Under the pieces are notes generated by a model. The model did not search any database, was not told the origin of the DNA, and was given only the letters and a program-made list of their open reading frames with translations. A program made the position numbers and the translations under genes. From Stomorhina lunata (Eukaryota; Arthropoda; Insecta; Diptera; Rhiniidae), in the NCBI GenBank assembly GCA_933228675.1, contig OW121740.1, positions 78,446,137 to 78,510,136 on the forward strand: DNA of 64,000 nt, read 5' to 3'. Below are positions 1 to 11,990 of this stretch, in pieces (the stretch's first letter is position 1; the number at the start of each line of letters is the position of its first letter).

Positions 1-795
1 AAACAAATTAACATATTGAGAAACTGACCAATTTCGCGAAATCTGCGAAATCTGGCTAACAATATTTTTGCATATGGATGCTGAAGTTAAAGAAAAGTTT
101 AAAACTTTCACTTTTATATGGAATTTAAGCCATGCCCTTTCTCATTACAAAAACATTATTTTTACTTCTAATATTGTAAACAGTGACTAAATTTTACACA
201 AAATTTTAAAACAATCGTTCAAAAAAGTATCAGAATTGGAATACTGTTAACTACTTTTGTCCCTAGAATTCTTATTTTTTGTCGGAATTTCATCGCAGAT
301 ATCTCTTTTGAAAGTTTTTGAAAGCATCTATTTTTGTGTTTTTAAAAATGCTACAAAAGATTGCCGCAAGGTGGCGGTATTGACATGTTTCTTACAAATG
401 TATCAAATACATATTATTTGGATCTTTTTCGATGTTGGTACATTCAGAAAAAGTTAGACCAAATACTCCTGAACAAAGTCGCGGAACATTGTCAAACCAA
501 ATTTGTATCTTTTAATTATTAAAAATGCGATTTTCATATGTAACCTAAAAATAGCGCCATCTTTTAGCAGAATTTAGAAACAAAAAAGTTGTAAAACAAA
601 CATTATTTTTATAATCCCAGAGATTCATTTTCTACAATAAAAAAGTTCTTTTTCGCAAAAAGCCGTTTTTGATATATTGCTAATTATAATATAAGAAAAT
701 TATTATAATATAAGAAAATATTGTGTAAAAATTTATTAAAATTCAATATTTTTATCGTGCACAAATTTTCTTTTCCACTTTGTTTGCAAAATGTT
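1..795. other. AT-rich sequence, no gene recognised
   Basis: No coding region, RNA gene or repeat boundary is recognisable here. The open frames are short, AT-driven and have no recognisable domain. Confidence 0.5.
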
Positions 796-1583
796 TATAC
801 CCTTCACCACCATAGGTGGAAAGGGTATTATAAGTTTGTGCTGATGTATGTAACGCATAGAAATATTTGTCTTAGACCCACCTTTTAGTATACAAATAGG
901 CTTAGAATCACTTTCTGAGTCGATTTAGCGATGTCCGTCTGGCTGGCTGGACCCCCATGTAAACCTTGTAATCAAACTACAGGTCGCAATTCTAAAGATA
1001 ATTTGATGAAATTTGGCGCAGATCATTTTTTTGATAATGGGACCATGGCTATTGAAATTGGTCAAAATCGGTTCATTATTTCTGGTACCTCCCATAGGTC
1101 CCACTTCCCGGAATTGATATATTGGCCACAAATATCAATATTTTTTCGTGAAATTTAAAACAAATACTGCTTATGTAAACTAAAATCACTGTACCAAATT
1201 TCGTTAAAATCGGTCCACATGTGACCATAGCTCCAATACAAACTTTTCTTTAAAAACGCACTAAGTGAGACAAAAAATCACTAAAACGCTCGTAAATCTA
1301 AAGATAATAAAAATTTTGAGTATATTTTTTGCATACATAATTTTTGTAATAACTGTAATCAATTTGCTAAATTTCGAGATAATCGGTCCACATTTGACCC
1401 TAGCTCTCATATAAATCCAAATGACGGAAACAGGTTAAATATATAAGTTTTGAGAAAATGTTTGTATGATGGCAAAATTTAGCAAATATATGTCTTTATA
1501 CAGGAAAAATAACACCTTCGACCTTATTGTTGAAGGGTATCGTATGGCGGGCTTGACCGACTATAGCGCTTTCTTACTTGTTT
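796..1583 (+). mobile_element. Helentron-like (DINE-1/INE-1 type) element, family A, apparently complete
   Basis: The head reads TATACCCTTCACC followed by GGTGGAAAGGGTATTATAAG, so it folds on itself. A GTCCGTCTGGCTGGCTGGA stretch follows. Near the 3' end GAAGGGTATCGTATGG mirrors the head (subterminal inverted repeat), then GTCGGTCAAG-type hairpin sequence and TTTCTTACTTGTTT. This is the layout of INE-1/DINE-1 elements, non-autonomous relatives of Helentrons, which usually insert between two T residues; the right flank here is a T-run. There is no convincing coding capacity. A rearranged family member lies at 33078-33646, and head fragments lie at 23240-23500 and 30985-31225. Confidence 0.8.
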
Positions 1584-2400
1584 TTTTTTTTATTTTGTTA
1601 TTATTTTTTTTATGCTTAGCTCGTATGAAATTTTGGATTTTAAAGAAATTCTTTAAGGGTGGGTTTTTTGTTCTAATTATTTTTCCTTTTTAGAACACTT
1701 CACAGATCTTCACTGTTTTTTGTTTTTATTTTTAGTTTTATATATTTTGTTTTTAAATTTTTCTGTTTGTGGACTGTAATTTTATTTGTTGGTCGTGCTG
1801 TTTCATATTTTAAGCTTTTGCTTGGAGGCTTAGAAGGACCATGTTAGTTAATAGCACTAGGGCTTTGGGTAAATAAATAAAACACAAACAATTTCTGAAA
1901 ACTTTATAGGTTGTATAAATATATTTTCAATATTTATTTTATTTTGTAGTTTTAGATTAGTTTTGGTATATTTATTTTTTATTATAAACAATTTCTCGTG
2001 AAATATTAGGTTTAAGTATTTATTTATTTTAGGGTAAATGTTAAGAAACAATTATAATAAATTTATTTTTATGCAAAATATATTTTTTATTTCATCAATT
2101 AAATTTAACTTCTTTTTATGTTGTAGCACTTGTTTAGGGTAAATTTTAGGTTTATTTATTTTTAATTTTAAAAACTTATTTATTTATTTATCTCACCGAA
2201 TTATCTTCGGGTTGAGTTCTCGGGTTATTGAGCTGAACTTTCAATCTGTTGATTGGGGTGACTTAAAAACTTCTTGACACTTTATTTGTGGTCACTTTCT
2301 TGATGGGCGAATTTGGTTGCAGTTCCTTAACAACAGTGATGAGCCTTTTGTTCACCGCGTGTACAAATACTGTTGTTTTAAAAAAAAAGTTTTAAATTTT
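1584..2400. other. AT-rich sequence, no gene recognised
   Basis: T-rich and A-rich runs, with several TTTATTTATTT stretches around 2040-2190. I recognise no gene and no mobile-element terminus. Confidence 0.45.
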
Positions 2401-3240
2401 GTCAAAAAAAATTTTAGGAAATCATTCAACGCATCACACTATTAAATTTCATCAAAATCGGTAGTTCAATAACCGAGATATCGCTAAAGCAAAAGATATC
2501 GATATACGCAAATTGACAAATTTAATTTTTTTTATATACAGTATTTAAAATAAATTTTTAAATTATATATCAGATTTTAGAAAATACTCCAACGCAACAT
2601 GGTATTAAATTTCATCAAATCGGTCTATAAACACCAGAGATATCGCCAAAATTCAATGGGACTTAATTTTTTTTAAACTGTATTTAAAAAAAAAAAGTTT
2701 AAAATTCGTCATCGAAGTTTAGTATTTTAGCGATATCTCGGGTGTTTATGGATCGATGGGGAGCTCCACAATCTTGATTTCAACAGACAGACGGACATGG
2801 CTAAATCGACTCTCCTAGCGATTCTGAGTCTATCGGTATAATCTATCGGTATAGTCTAAGACGAATAATGAAAAAATTACAAACTGAATGACAAACTTAT
2901 AATACCCTTTTACCTATTGGTGGTATAAAAATATTAGGAAATACAATTCGTTATTTCAAATTTGTTATTTAAACTGTATTTAAAAAAAAAAGTTTAAAAT
3001 TCGTCATCGAAGTTTAGTATTTTAGCGATATCTCGGGTGTTTATTAATCGATGGGGAGCTCCACAATCTTGATTTCAACAGACAGACGGACACGGCTAAA
3101 TCGACTCTCCTAGCGATTCTGAGTCGATCGGTATAATCTATCGGTATAGTCTAAGACGAATAATGAAAAAATTACAAACTGAATGACAAACTTATAATAC
3201 CCTTTTACCTATTGGTGGTATAAAAATATTAGGAAATACA
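2401..3240 (-). mobile_element. Helentron-like element, family B, minus-strand fragment
   Basis: Read on the minus strand it begins TTTTATACCACCAATAGGTA.., passes a GTCCGTCTGTCTGTTG stretch and then modules with GATATCTC and AATAACCGAGATATCG. The same modules occur in + orientation at 15104-16240 and 51643-52676. The head and part of the body have been tandemly duplicated (see 2674-3256). No 3' hairpin terminus is visible, so this copy is truncated. Confidence 0.65.
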
Positions 3241-3256
3241 ATTCGTTATTTCAAAT
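2674..3256. repeat. Two-copy tandem duplication of about 292 bp
   Basis: Sequence from AAACTGTATTTAAAAAAAA (about 2675) to CAATTCGTTATTTCAAA (about 2963) is repeated almost exactly at about 2966-3256. The duplication contains the element head plus about 35 bp beyond it, so it arose after insertion. The second copy runs directly into Helitron coding sequence at 3258, and the first runs into the next copy. Confidence 0.85.
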
Positions 3257-3257
3257 G

Positions 3258-6200
3258 ACGCCGTTTGCCGTGGACAAGGATGTAGCATTACCGGGGTTTT
3301 CAACAACATTTTCCATACAAGGACAAATTTATCATAAGATTGGATCTTTATTTCCGCTTGAAAATCAGCAACCAAAATTTCTTCAAATATAATTTATGGG
3401 CGATGAAAGGGCGGAATCAGAGAGGAGATGTAAAGTTATTCAAGGTGTCGAAAGGAGTCTTATTGATGGTCTTCAACACTTACTTCATACTCATAATGAG
3501 CTTATACGATCTTTCAAAACTGCTGTTGAGAATATGCTAGATAATACCTATAAGATTATCATTCATTCTGATCGTGCCCCAAGAGGGGAGCATGATCGTC
3601 GTTATAACGCTCTTATTGTTAACGAAGTTGGAAACAACGATTATCAAAGTGACATTGTTCTTCATGCACTCTGTAGTAGCTTGACAAGAGTATCTGACAC
3701 ACATCGCTTTTATGATGCTCTTCAATATCCATTAATTTTTTGGGCAGGACAAATTATTCAAAATTATGAAATTCTGCAAAGAAATACATCAAGTGGAACT
3801 TTTATCCAAGAATAAAAGGTGTCATCAATGGACTTGTACGCTTTTCATATAATGGTTCGGCGAAACAACTTTAATTTGTTAGTGCGTTATAGGCAAATAT
3901 TCCACCAATTTTTGGTGGATATGTACGTCAAAGTCGAAAGCGAGAGGTTGCGATATTTAACACTTAACCAACAGAAATTGAGGGCAGAGTCTTACATACA
4001 TTTGCAAGATGCAATTAGAACTGATGCAAATGTAAATCCAAATGATCTGGGTCAGCTAATTATTCTCCCATCATCTTTTATCAATAGCCCGAGATATTTG
4101 CACGAGTATACGCAGGATGCCTTTTCGTACGTTCGCACACATGGAAGACCTGACCTTTTTTTAACGTTCACTTGCAATCCATCATGGGAGGAATTGGAAA
4201 GTGAATTGATGACAGGCCAAAGACTAATGGATAGACACTATCTAATAGCAAGAGTTGTTCGTCAAAAAGTTCGAAAATTTGTCTCAGTGTTAACTAAAGG
4301 CAATATTTTCGGAGAAACATTATGCACTTATTACTTTGGTTGAAAAATAAAATACGCCCAAATCAAATAGGCCAAATTATTTGTGCTGAAATTCCAGATC
4401 CGCAGTTAGATAAGGAGTTACATGACATCGTAGTAAAAAATATGGTTCACGGTCCCTGTGGTCAATTCAATCCAACGTCTCCATGTATGAAAAATGGAAA
4501 ATGCACCAAAAAATTTCCCAGGCAGCTGCTACAATAGACTAAGCAAAATGAAAATGGATATCCATTATATAGGCGTAGAGGACAAAGTGATGGTGGTCAG
4601 ACTGTCACGATTAAAATTCGATACACTCAGCAAGAAGTTTGTATTGATAATAAATAGATTGTGCCATTGTTATCGAAAGCTTTCAATGCTCATATAAATA
4701 TTGAATATTGTACTTCTGTTAAGGCGATAAGGCATTAAATCAACTGATACTCTTGGTCGTGTATGTACAGTACATGTAACCAATATTGAATGCGATTGCT
4801 TACGAATGTTGCTACATCACATTAAAGGGCTAAATTGTTTTTTCTGATCTAAAAACTGTAAATAAGCGTATGTGTGAAACATTTCGGGAAGAGTTTGAAG
4901 TTTTGGGACTCATGGAAAATGACTCCCATTGGGATTTGGCAATGCTACATTAAGCTCATTTCCATACAAAATGAGAGAATTGTTTGCTATTTTAATCGGA
5001 ATGTGCAACCTGTCTAAGCCTTTGGAACTTTGGGAAAAATACAAAAACCACTTATCAGAAGATATATTGCACAGAAAACAACTATCAAATATAAACCAAT
5101 CCCTCGATGATGACATTTACAATGAAACTCTTACAATTATTGAAGACAAATTGATAAATATGATGGGACTGGATATAAGCAATTTTGGAATTACAAGACT
5201 AAATAGATTGGAAAATATCCCTGATGAACTTACAAGGGAACAGAACTACGACACTGAATCATTAAATGAACAAATAGCTGAAATGTTGCCAAAGCATACC
5301 ATTGAACAAAAAGAGGTTTTCGATAATCTACTATTGGCTGAAATTCGCAAGAATTCAAATATTGCTACAGCAGTAGCTTCATCGGGGATTGCCGCAACAC
5401 TGCTTAGCGGTGGTCGAACAGTATATTCAGTATTTAAATTGACAGTAGAAATAGCCGAAATGGAAGCTGCTACTTGCAAAATTAGCAAAAATAGTAGCCG
5501 GGGTTGTTGCTGCAAAAGTGCAAATTATTGGTATGGGATGAATGCACAATGCCTCACAAAAATGCTATCGAGGCAGTTAATCGTAGTCTTCAAGATATAA
5601 GAAACAATAATAAACTTATGGGAGGAATGGTCATTTTCCTTGCTGGGGACTTTCGGCAAACATTACCAGTTGTTCCGAGGGGAACACCTGCTGATGAAAT
5701 TACTACTTGCATTAAAGCATCCCACTTATGGAACTATGTTACTAAAATGGGCTTGACAGCCAACATGAGAGTTCATCTTTTTAATGATGAAGAATCTGGA
5801 CAACATGCGTCACAATTACTTAAAATTGGTAATGGTCAGATTGATAGAGATGAAAACGGGGAAATATCGTTTCAAAGTGGTTTATCCAAATCTTAATCAA
5901 AATATGTGGAATGGAGATTGCTTGCGTGAAAGAGCTATACTAGCACCTAAAAATATTTGTGTATCCCAAATAACCATGAAATTTTAAACAAAATAACTGG
6001 AGTGTCCACTATATACTTATCTTTTGATAGTGTAATGGAAGAACAGTGCACTGCTTATCCAACGGAATTTCTAAATTCTATTGAATTATCAGGAGTTCTA
6101 TCTCACAAAATAGAATTAAAAATCGTTACACCTATTATATTGATGCGAAATCTCAATCCACGACTTAGAATAACAAAACTTAGTCGCAATCTTATTGGAG

Positions 6201-6474
6201 CAACAATATTGTCAGGGTCATCAAAAGGAGAAGATGTTTTCATTTCCGGCATACCAATAATACCGAACGGCTTACCATTTAAGTTCAAGCGCTTGCAGTT
6301 TGCAGTTAAACTGGCGTTTGCAATTACAATTAATAAATCTCAGGGACAAGAACTAAAAGTAGCTGGCTTGCATTTAGAAACACAGTGCTTTTCTCATAGG
6401 CAATTGTTTACACCTTTTGCTACCCAGCGGGAAAACTGCCATTGTGGTTTATAGAAGTGTTTTATCTTCTAGAT
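3258..6474 (+). pseudogene. Helitron Rep/helicase (RepHel) pseudogene
   Basis: The relic of the Helitron rolling-circle transposase follows family order. A Helitron_like_N region at 3258-4320 includes KFLQI and IIHSDRAPRGEHDRRYNA. The Rep-side motif HGRPDLFLTFTCNPSWEE lies at about 4140-4190. Next comes a stretch with HGPCGQFNPTSPCMKNGKC (about 4446-4500), then a Pif1-type helicase with ASSGIAATLLSGGRT (about 5380), LLVWDECTMPHKNA (Walker B region, about 5525), LAGDFRQTLPVVPRG (about 5640) and the C-terminal ITINKSQGQ motif (about 6330). Damage is extensive. A TAA at 3390 sits in QIYFMGD, and another in-frame TAA lies at 3813. There is a frameshift with deletion near 4320, several frameshifts between 4530 and 4930, one near 5500 and others near 5890-5970 and 6415. 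The Walker A segment appears deleted between the QKEVFDNLLL and IRKNSNIATA stretches. The product cannot be functional. Confidence 0.88.
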
Positions 6475-6600
6475 AACATGTTTTAAATTGTACTAAAATT
6501 AAGAATTATAATAAATATGTAAATATTATATAAACCATTTAAATAAAATTAAAATATAACTAAAAAACTAATAATAAAAAATTATTATATTATGAATAAA

Positions 6601-9600
6601 CTAGCTTTATAACCCGCTACTTCGTTAGCGGCACCATTTGAATTGACAAAGTTACAAAATTTACCAAAATAACTTTTTCACTTATTTATCAATTCCGATA
6701 TAAATTAAATTAAATACTTATTGGTTCTTAAGATACATATAGGACAAAATAAGTACCTACCCTCTACATTTTCAAAAAAGTACTACACACGCCTCCCTTA
6801 TTTTTGTAGCTGACCCAATTTTGATTGCTAACCCAATTTAAATCTTGTTCTTGTCGCTTTTGATTTTGAATATTTTACAAAAGTTTCCTTTTTTTACCCG
6901 TTGGTTACCCCTGATCAGCCAAATTAAAAAAAAAAAAATCCGGATACATGTCCTAATATTTTTATTGCTGATCTTAACTCCATTTTTGTTAATTGAAAAA
7001 AATACCAAACACCTGTCACATATTTCTTCAATGTCAATAGAACAGTCCATAAATCATTGATTTATTTATTATTTTATTGATTTAAACAACATGCACAGTT
7101 TAAAAGGAAAAAAACTATCTTTAAATTTTTGACCCGTTTTTGTTATTTTCGATTGCGGTATAAATTTTGTTTCTATAATAATTGATTCAAAAATTATATA
7201 TGGGTCAAAAAAGTACCAAAATTTAGTTTTTATCCTTTTTATTCCCAATTTTTAGCTCATTTACGAAAAGTACCTACTAAAAAGATGACTTTTTATTTTT
7301 CTATTCGATCTAAATCCAATTTAAATTTTTTTTCTGTCGATATTAGTATCAGAGATATAACTTTACTAATGTTTTTATTTTCTACCCTATTTTAACCCCA
7401 AAACTGTTTAATTTGCAAAAAGTACAGAAAAGTCCCTTAATTTTTAGGGCTGATCTTAGACCATTTTAGTGTTTGTTTCTATCCATTAGGTTTAGAAGAT
7501 ATAATGTCATCGATTTTTTCCTTTTTTACCCCTTTGATTGACACATCTCTAATTTATACTTCTGACTTCATTAGCTTAAATGAATATTTTCCCGTTTTCA
7601 CCTTTTGGAACCCCATTTATCGTAAAAGTACCAAGCACATGTTTAATATTTTGTTAATACTTATTGATTGTGGCATAAAGTGAGTCTTTATGTTTATAAG
7701 TTCAAAAGATACGCATGGATACGCAAGTACAAAAATATAGTTTTTACCCTTTTTGCCCTTATTAGTGCCATTTCCAAAAAAAGTACAGAACACATGTCCC
7801 TTTCATTTTCTAGCCGATTATATGATTTATTCATTTTCTAGCCTGTTTTAACCATAAGCGGCCAAATTAAAAAAAAATACCGAACCCGTGTCCTTTAATT
7901 TTTAATGCTGATCATAGACCAATTTAATCTTTGTTTCTATCACTTTTGATTTATGAGATATTACGTTACCTATTTTCCCCCTTTTTACTCCAAACATTAA
8001 AAAAAGGAATCAATCGAGTGTCTTATACTTCTGCAATGTGAATAGACCTGTCTGTAAATTATACTTCTGGCTTTATTTGTTTAAATGATATTCATAGTTT
8101 TTACTCTTTTGTGCCTCATTTATCGTAAAAGCGCCAAGCACCTTCTTAATTTTTGTTAGTCCTTATCAATTGTGATGTAAATAGAGTATTTATGTTTATT
8201 AGTTCAAGAGATACTTATAGGGTTAATAAAGTACCAAAATATAGTTTTTTCCCTTTTTCTCCCTTATTAGTTCCATTTCCAAAAAAGTACCAAACTCGTG
8301 TCCCCTTTTTTTGCAAGATGATCCAAATCCAATTTCAACTTTGTTTCTAACGATGTAAATTTCGGAGATATGATGTTACTAATTTATCCATTTTCTTTTT
8401 CAATTTTTTTCAATTTACTTTTTCAATATGAATCCACCCGTCTGTAAATTATAGTTCTGGCTTCATTAGTTAAAAACCTACCCTTGAATATTTTTTTTAT
8501 CTTTTTTACCTCAATTATCGTAAAAGTACCAAATACGTGTCTAACAATTCTTTGTTACTTATCAATTGTGACGTTTACTGTTTCTCTATGTTTGTTATTT
8601 CAAAAGATACGTATGGGTTCAAAAAAGTACCAAAATATAGTTTTTGCCCTTTTTTACCCTTATTAGTACCATATTCAAAAAAGTACCAAATACGTTTCTC
8701 GTTTTTTTTCAGCCCATCCGAAGCAAATTTCAACTCTATTCCTATCGTTTTGAATTTCGGAGATATGACGTTACTAATATTTCCCATTTTTTCCCTGTTT
8801 TAACCCCAAAACGGCCGAATTAAAGAAAAAAGTACCGAATACATGTCCCTTAATTTAAAGTGCCGATTTTAGACCGATTTAGTTGTTGTTTCTATCACTT
8901 TTGGCTAAGAAGATATATTTTTACCGATTTTTACCCCCAAAATTAAAAAAGTACCAGACACTTATTTTACTTTTTTCAGTGTCAATTTACCAGCCAATAA
9001 ATTATGCTTCTGGCTTCATTAGCCGAAAAGATATTCTTAGCTAAAAAGCAAAAAACCTACTCTTGAATATTTTCCCTTTTTTTTACCCTTTCGTCCCACA
9101 TTAATCGAAAAAGTACCAAATACGTGTTTAATAGTTTTTTAATGCCTATCAGTTGCGATATAAATTATGTTTCTATGTTTATTAGTTCAAAAAATATATA
9201 TGTGTTAAAAAAGTACCAAAATATAGTTTTTACCCTTTTTTATTCTTATTAGTACCATTTTTGAAATAGTACCAAATACGTGGCCATTTATTTTTTTATC
9301 CGATTCAAATCCAATTTAAACTTCTTTTGCATCGGTGTTAGTTTCGGAGATATGATGTTACTAATTTCTCCCTTTTCTACCCTGTTTTACCCTTTAAAAG
9401 GTCGAATTTCAAAAAAGTACCGAATACTTGTCCCTTAATTTTTAGTGCTGATCTCAGACTAATTTAGTTTTTGTTTCTATCACTTTTGATTTAAAAGATA
9501 TATTTTTACCCCCAAAATTAAAAAAAGTACCAAAAATGTATTTTATTTTTTCTTTGTCAATCGACCAGTCAATAAATTATACTTCTGGCTTCATTAGCCT

Positions 9601-11904
9601 AAAAGATATTCATAGCTAAAAACAAAAAACCTACCCTTAAATATTTTCCCTTTTTTACCCTTTTGTATCCCATTAATCGCAAAAGTACCAAATACGTATT
9701 TAATTGTTTTTTAATATCTATCTGCTGCGATATAAATTATGTTTCTATGTTTATTAGTTCAAAAGATACATATTAGTTGAAAAAAGTACCAAAATATAGT
9801 TTTTACCCTTTTTTATCCTTATTAATGCCATTTCCAAAAAAGTACCAAGCACGTGTCTCCTTATTTTCCTAGCCGATTCAAATCCAATTTCAACTTTGTT
9901 TGCATCGATGTTGGTTTCGGAGATATGATGTTACTAATTTCTCCCTTTTCTACCCTGTTTTACCTTCTAAGAGGTTGAACTTCAAAACAGTACCGAACAT
10001 GTGTTCCTTAATTTTAAGTGCCAATCTCAGACCAATTTAGTTTTTGTTTCTATCACTTTTGGTTTTAAAGATATACTTTACCGATTTTTACCCCCAAAAT
10101 TAAAAAAAAGTACCAAACACGTAGCTTATTTCTTTTCAATGTAAATCTACCAGTCAATAAATTATACTTCTAACTTCATTAGCCTAAAAGATATCCATGG
10201 CTAAAAAGCAAAAAACCTATCCTTGAATATATTCCCTTTTTTTACCCTTTTGTACCCCATTAATCGCAAAAGTACCAAATACGTATTTAGTTCTTTTTTA
10301 ATATCTGTCGGTTGCGATATAAAATATGTTTCTATGTTTGTTAGTTCAAAAGATACATATGGGTTAAAAAAAGTACCAAAATATAGTTTTTACCCTTTTC
10401 TATCCTTATTGGTGCCATTTTCAAAAAAGTACTAAACACGTGTCCCCTTATTTTTCTAGCCGATTTAAATCCAATTTCAACTTTGTTTCTATCTGTATTG
10501 GTTTCGGAGATATGATGTACTGATTTCTCCCTTTTCTACCCTGTTTTACCTTCTAGGAGGTTGAATTTCATAAAAGTACCGAACACGTGTCCCTTGGTTT
10601 TAAGTGCCGATCTCAGACCAATTCAGTTTTTATTTCTATCACTTTTGGTTTAGAAGATATACTTTACAAATTTTTACCCCCAAAATTAAAAAAAAGTACC
10701 AAACGCGTAGCTTATTTCTTTTCAATGTAAATCTACCAGTCAATAAATTATACTTCTGGCTTCATTAGCCTTAAAGATATCCATGGCTAAAAACCAAAAA
10801 ACCTATCCTTGAATATTTTCCCTTTTTTTACCCTTTTGTACCCCATTAATCGCAAAAGTACCAAAAAAGTATTTAGTTTTTTTTTAATATCTATCGGTTG
10901 CGATATAAAATGTGTTTCTATGTTTATTAGTTCAAAAGATACATATGGGTTAAAAAAAGTACCAAAATATAGTTTTTACCCTTTTTTATCCTTATTAGTG
11001 CCATTTTCAAAAAAGTACCAAATACGTGTCCCCTTATTTTTGTAGACGATTCAAATCCAATTTCAACTTTGTTTCTGTCTATGTTGGTTTCGGAGATATG
11101 ATGTTACTAATTTCTCCCTTTTCTACCCTGATTTGCCCGCTAGGCGGCCGATTTTCAAAAAAGTACCGAACACGTGTCCCTTAATTTTTAGTGCTAATCT
11201 CAAGCCAATTTAATTTTCGCTTCTATCGCTGTTGGTTAAGGAGATATAATGTTACCGATTTTTCCCTTTTTTACCCTTTTAATTGAAAAAAGTACCAAAC
11301 ACATATTTAATATTTTGTACTGGGCAATCGACCTCCCTATAAATTTTATTGGTAGCTTTATTGGTTCAAGTCAAATACAAAGAAAAAGAAAAATGGACCT
11401 ACCCTAAATTTTTTTCCCCGCTTTTCCCCCTTTTTGAACCCTGAATCAAAAAAGTACCAAACACGTGTCTAATATTTTTTTCTTGTTTACCGGCTCCGTT
11501 TTGAATTTTGTTACTCCGTTGATTGGTTCAAAAGATACACATGGGTTAAAAAAAGTACCAACATTTCATTTTTACCCTTTTTACCCCCTATTTGTCCCAT
11601 CTGCTAAAAAGTACCAAACACGTGTCTACTTATTTTTACAGCTGATCCCAACGAAATTTCAATTTTGGGCCTATGACGTTTACTTCCGGAGATACAGCAT
11701 TACTAATTTTTCCCTTTTTTACCCCTTTTTACCCCCTTAGAGGCCGAATTTCCAAAAATCCCGTCTTAGTGGATCTATACTTTAAAAAAGGTACCAGCTG
11801 TCAAAATTTCAGCTCTCTAGCTTTAGCCGTTTGGGCTGTGCGATGATGAGTCAGTCAGTCAGTCAGTCAGTCAGTCAGTCACGTTAGAGTTTTATATATA
11901 TAGA
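6601..11904 (-). mobile_element. Non-autonomous Helitron (about 5.3 kb) filled with tandem repeats
   Basis: On the minus strand it starts TCTATATATATAAA at 11904, with A before it. A (GACT)n run and CATCATCGCACAGCCCAAAC follow, sequence typical of arthropod Helitron 5' ends. It finishes with hairpin CCGCTA..TAGCGG and GTTATAAAGCTAG at 6601, followed by T. Both termini and the A|T target fit Helitron rules exactly. The inside is a tandem array (6660-11760) with no transposase. It sits within the 3' tail of the + strand Helitron and is therefore younger than it. Confidence 0.88.
6660..11760. repeat. Higher-order tandem array: about 580-bp units of four ~145-bp subunits
   Basis: About 8-9 units. 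The phrase GTTACTAATTTCTCCCTTTT recurs near 9353, 9929, 10513 (diverged) and 11103, and in weaker form near 11700. Within a unit, AAAAAGTACCAAACACGTGT-like phrases recur at roughly 8525, 8680, 8830, 8945 and 9105, giving about 145-bp subunits of four alternating types. Units at the right (9.3-11.2 kb) are more alike than those at the left (6.7-8.5 kb). The open frames here are repeated by-products of the array and lack domain resemblance. Confidence 0.88.
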
Positions 11905-11990
11905 TAAACAACATTTTTATAATTATACAAAAAATATTGCATTTTTTACTTAAATAAACTACCCGTGCAACGCCGGGTATCACAAGCTAG

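Larger units (their letters stand above)
3258..11990 (+). mobile_element. Decayed coding Helitron with intact 3' terminus; 5' terminus lost
   Basis: Coding relics (3258-6474) are followed by about 125 bp of AT-rich DNA, the inserted minus-strand Helitron at 6601-11904, and then an 86-bp tail. The tail ends in a hairpin TACCCG..CGGGTA (about 11960-11980) and CACAAGCTAG with T next. This is the canonical Helitron 3' end: a GC-rich hairpin about 10 bases before CTRR, inserted before T. If the inner element is set aside, A6600 and T11905 become adjacent, as expected for A|T targeting. No TC start is found upstream, where homology begins abruptly beside the duplicated Helentron fragment. The N-terminal part of the gene is therefore missing. 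Confidence 0.8.

Noticed and set aside
6660..11760. Regularly spaced repeats suggestive of a CRISPR array, and repeated frames starting MNIFPFFTLLYPIN
   Set aside because: This is a eukaryotic Helitron-borne tandem array with diverging ~145-bp subunits. The frames are repeat by-products.
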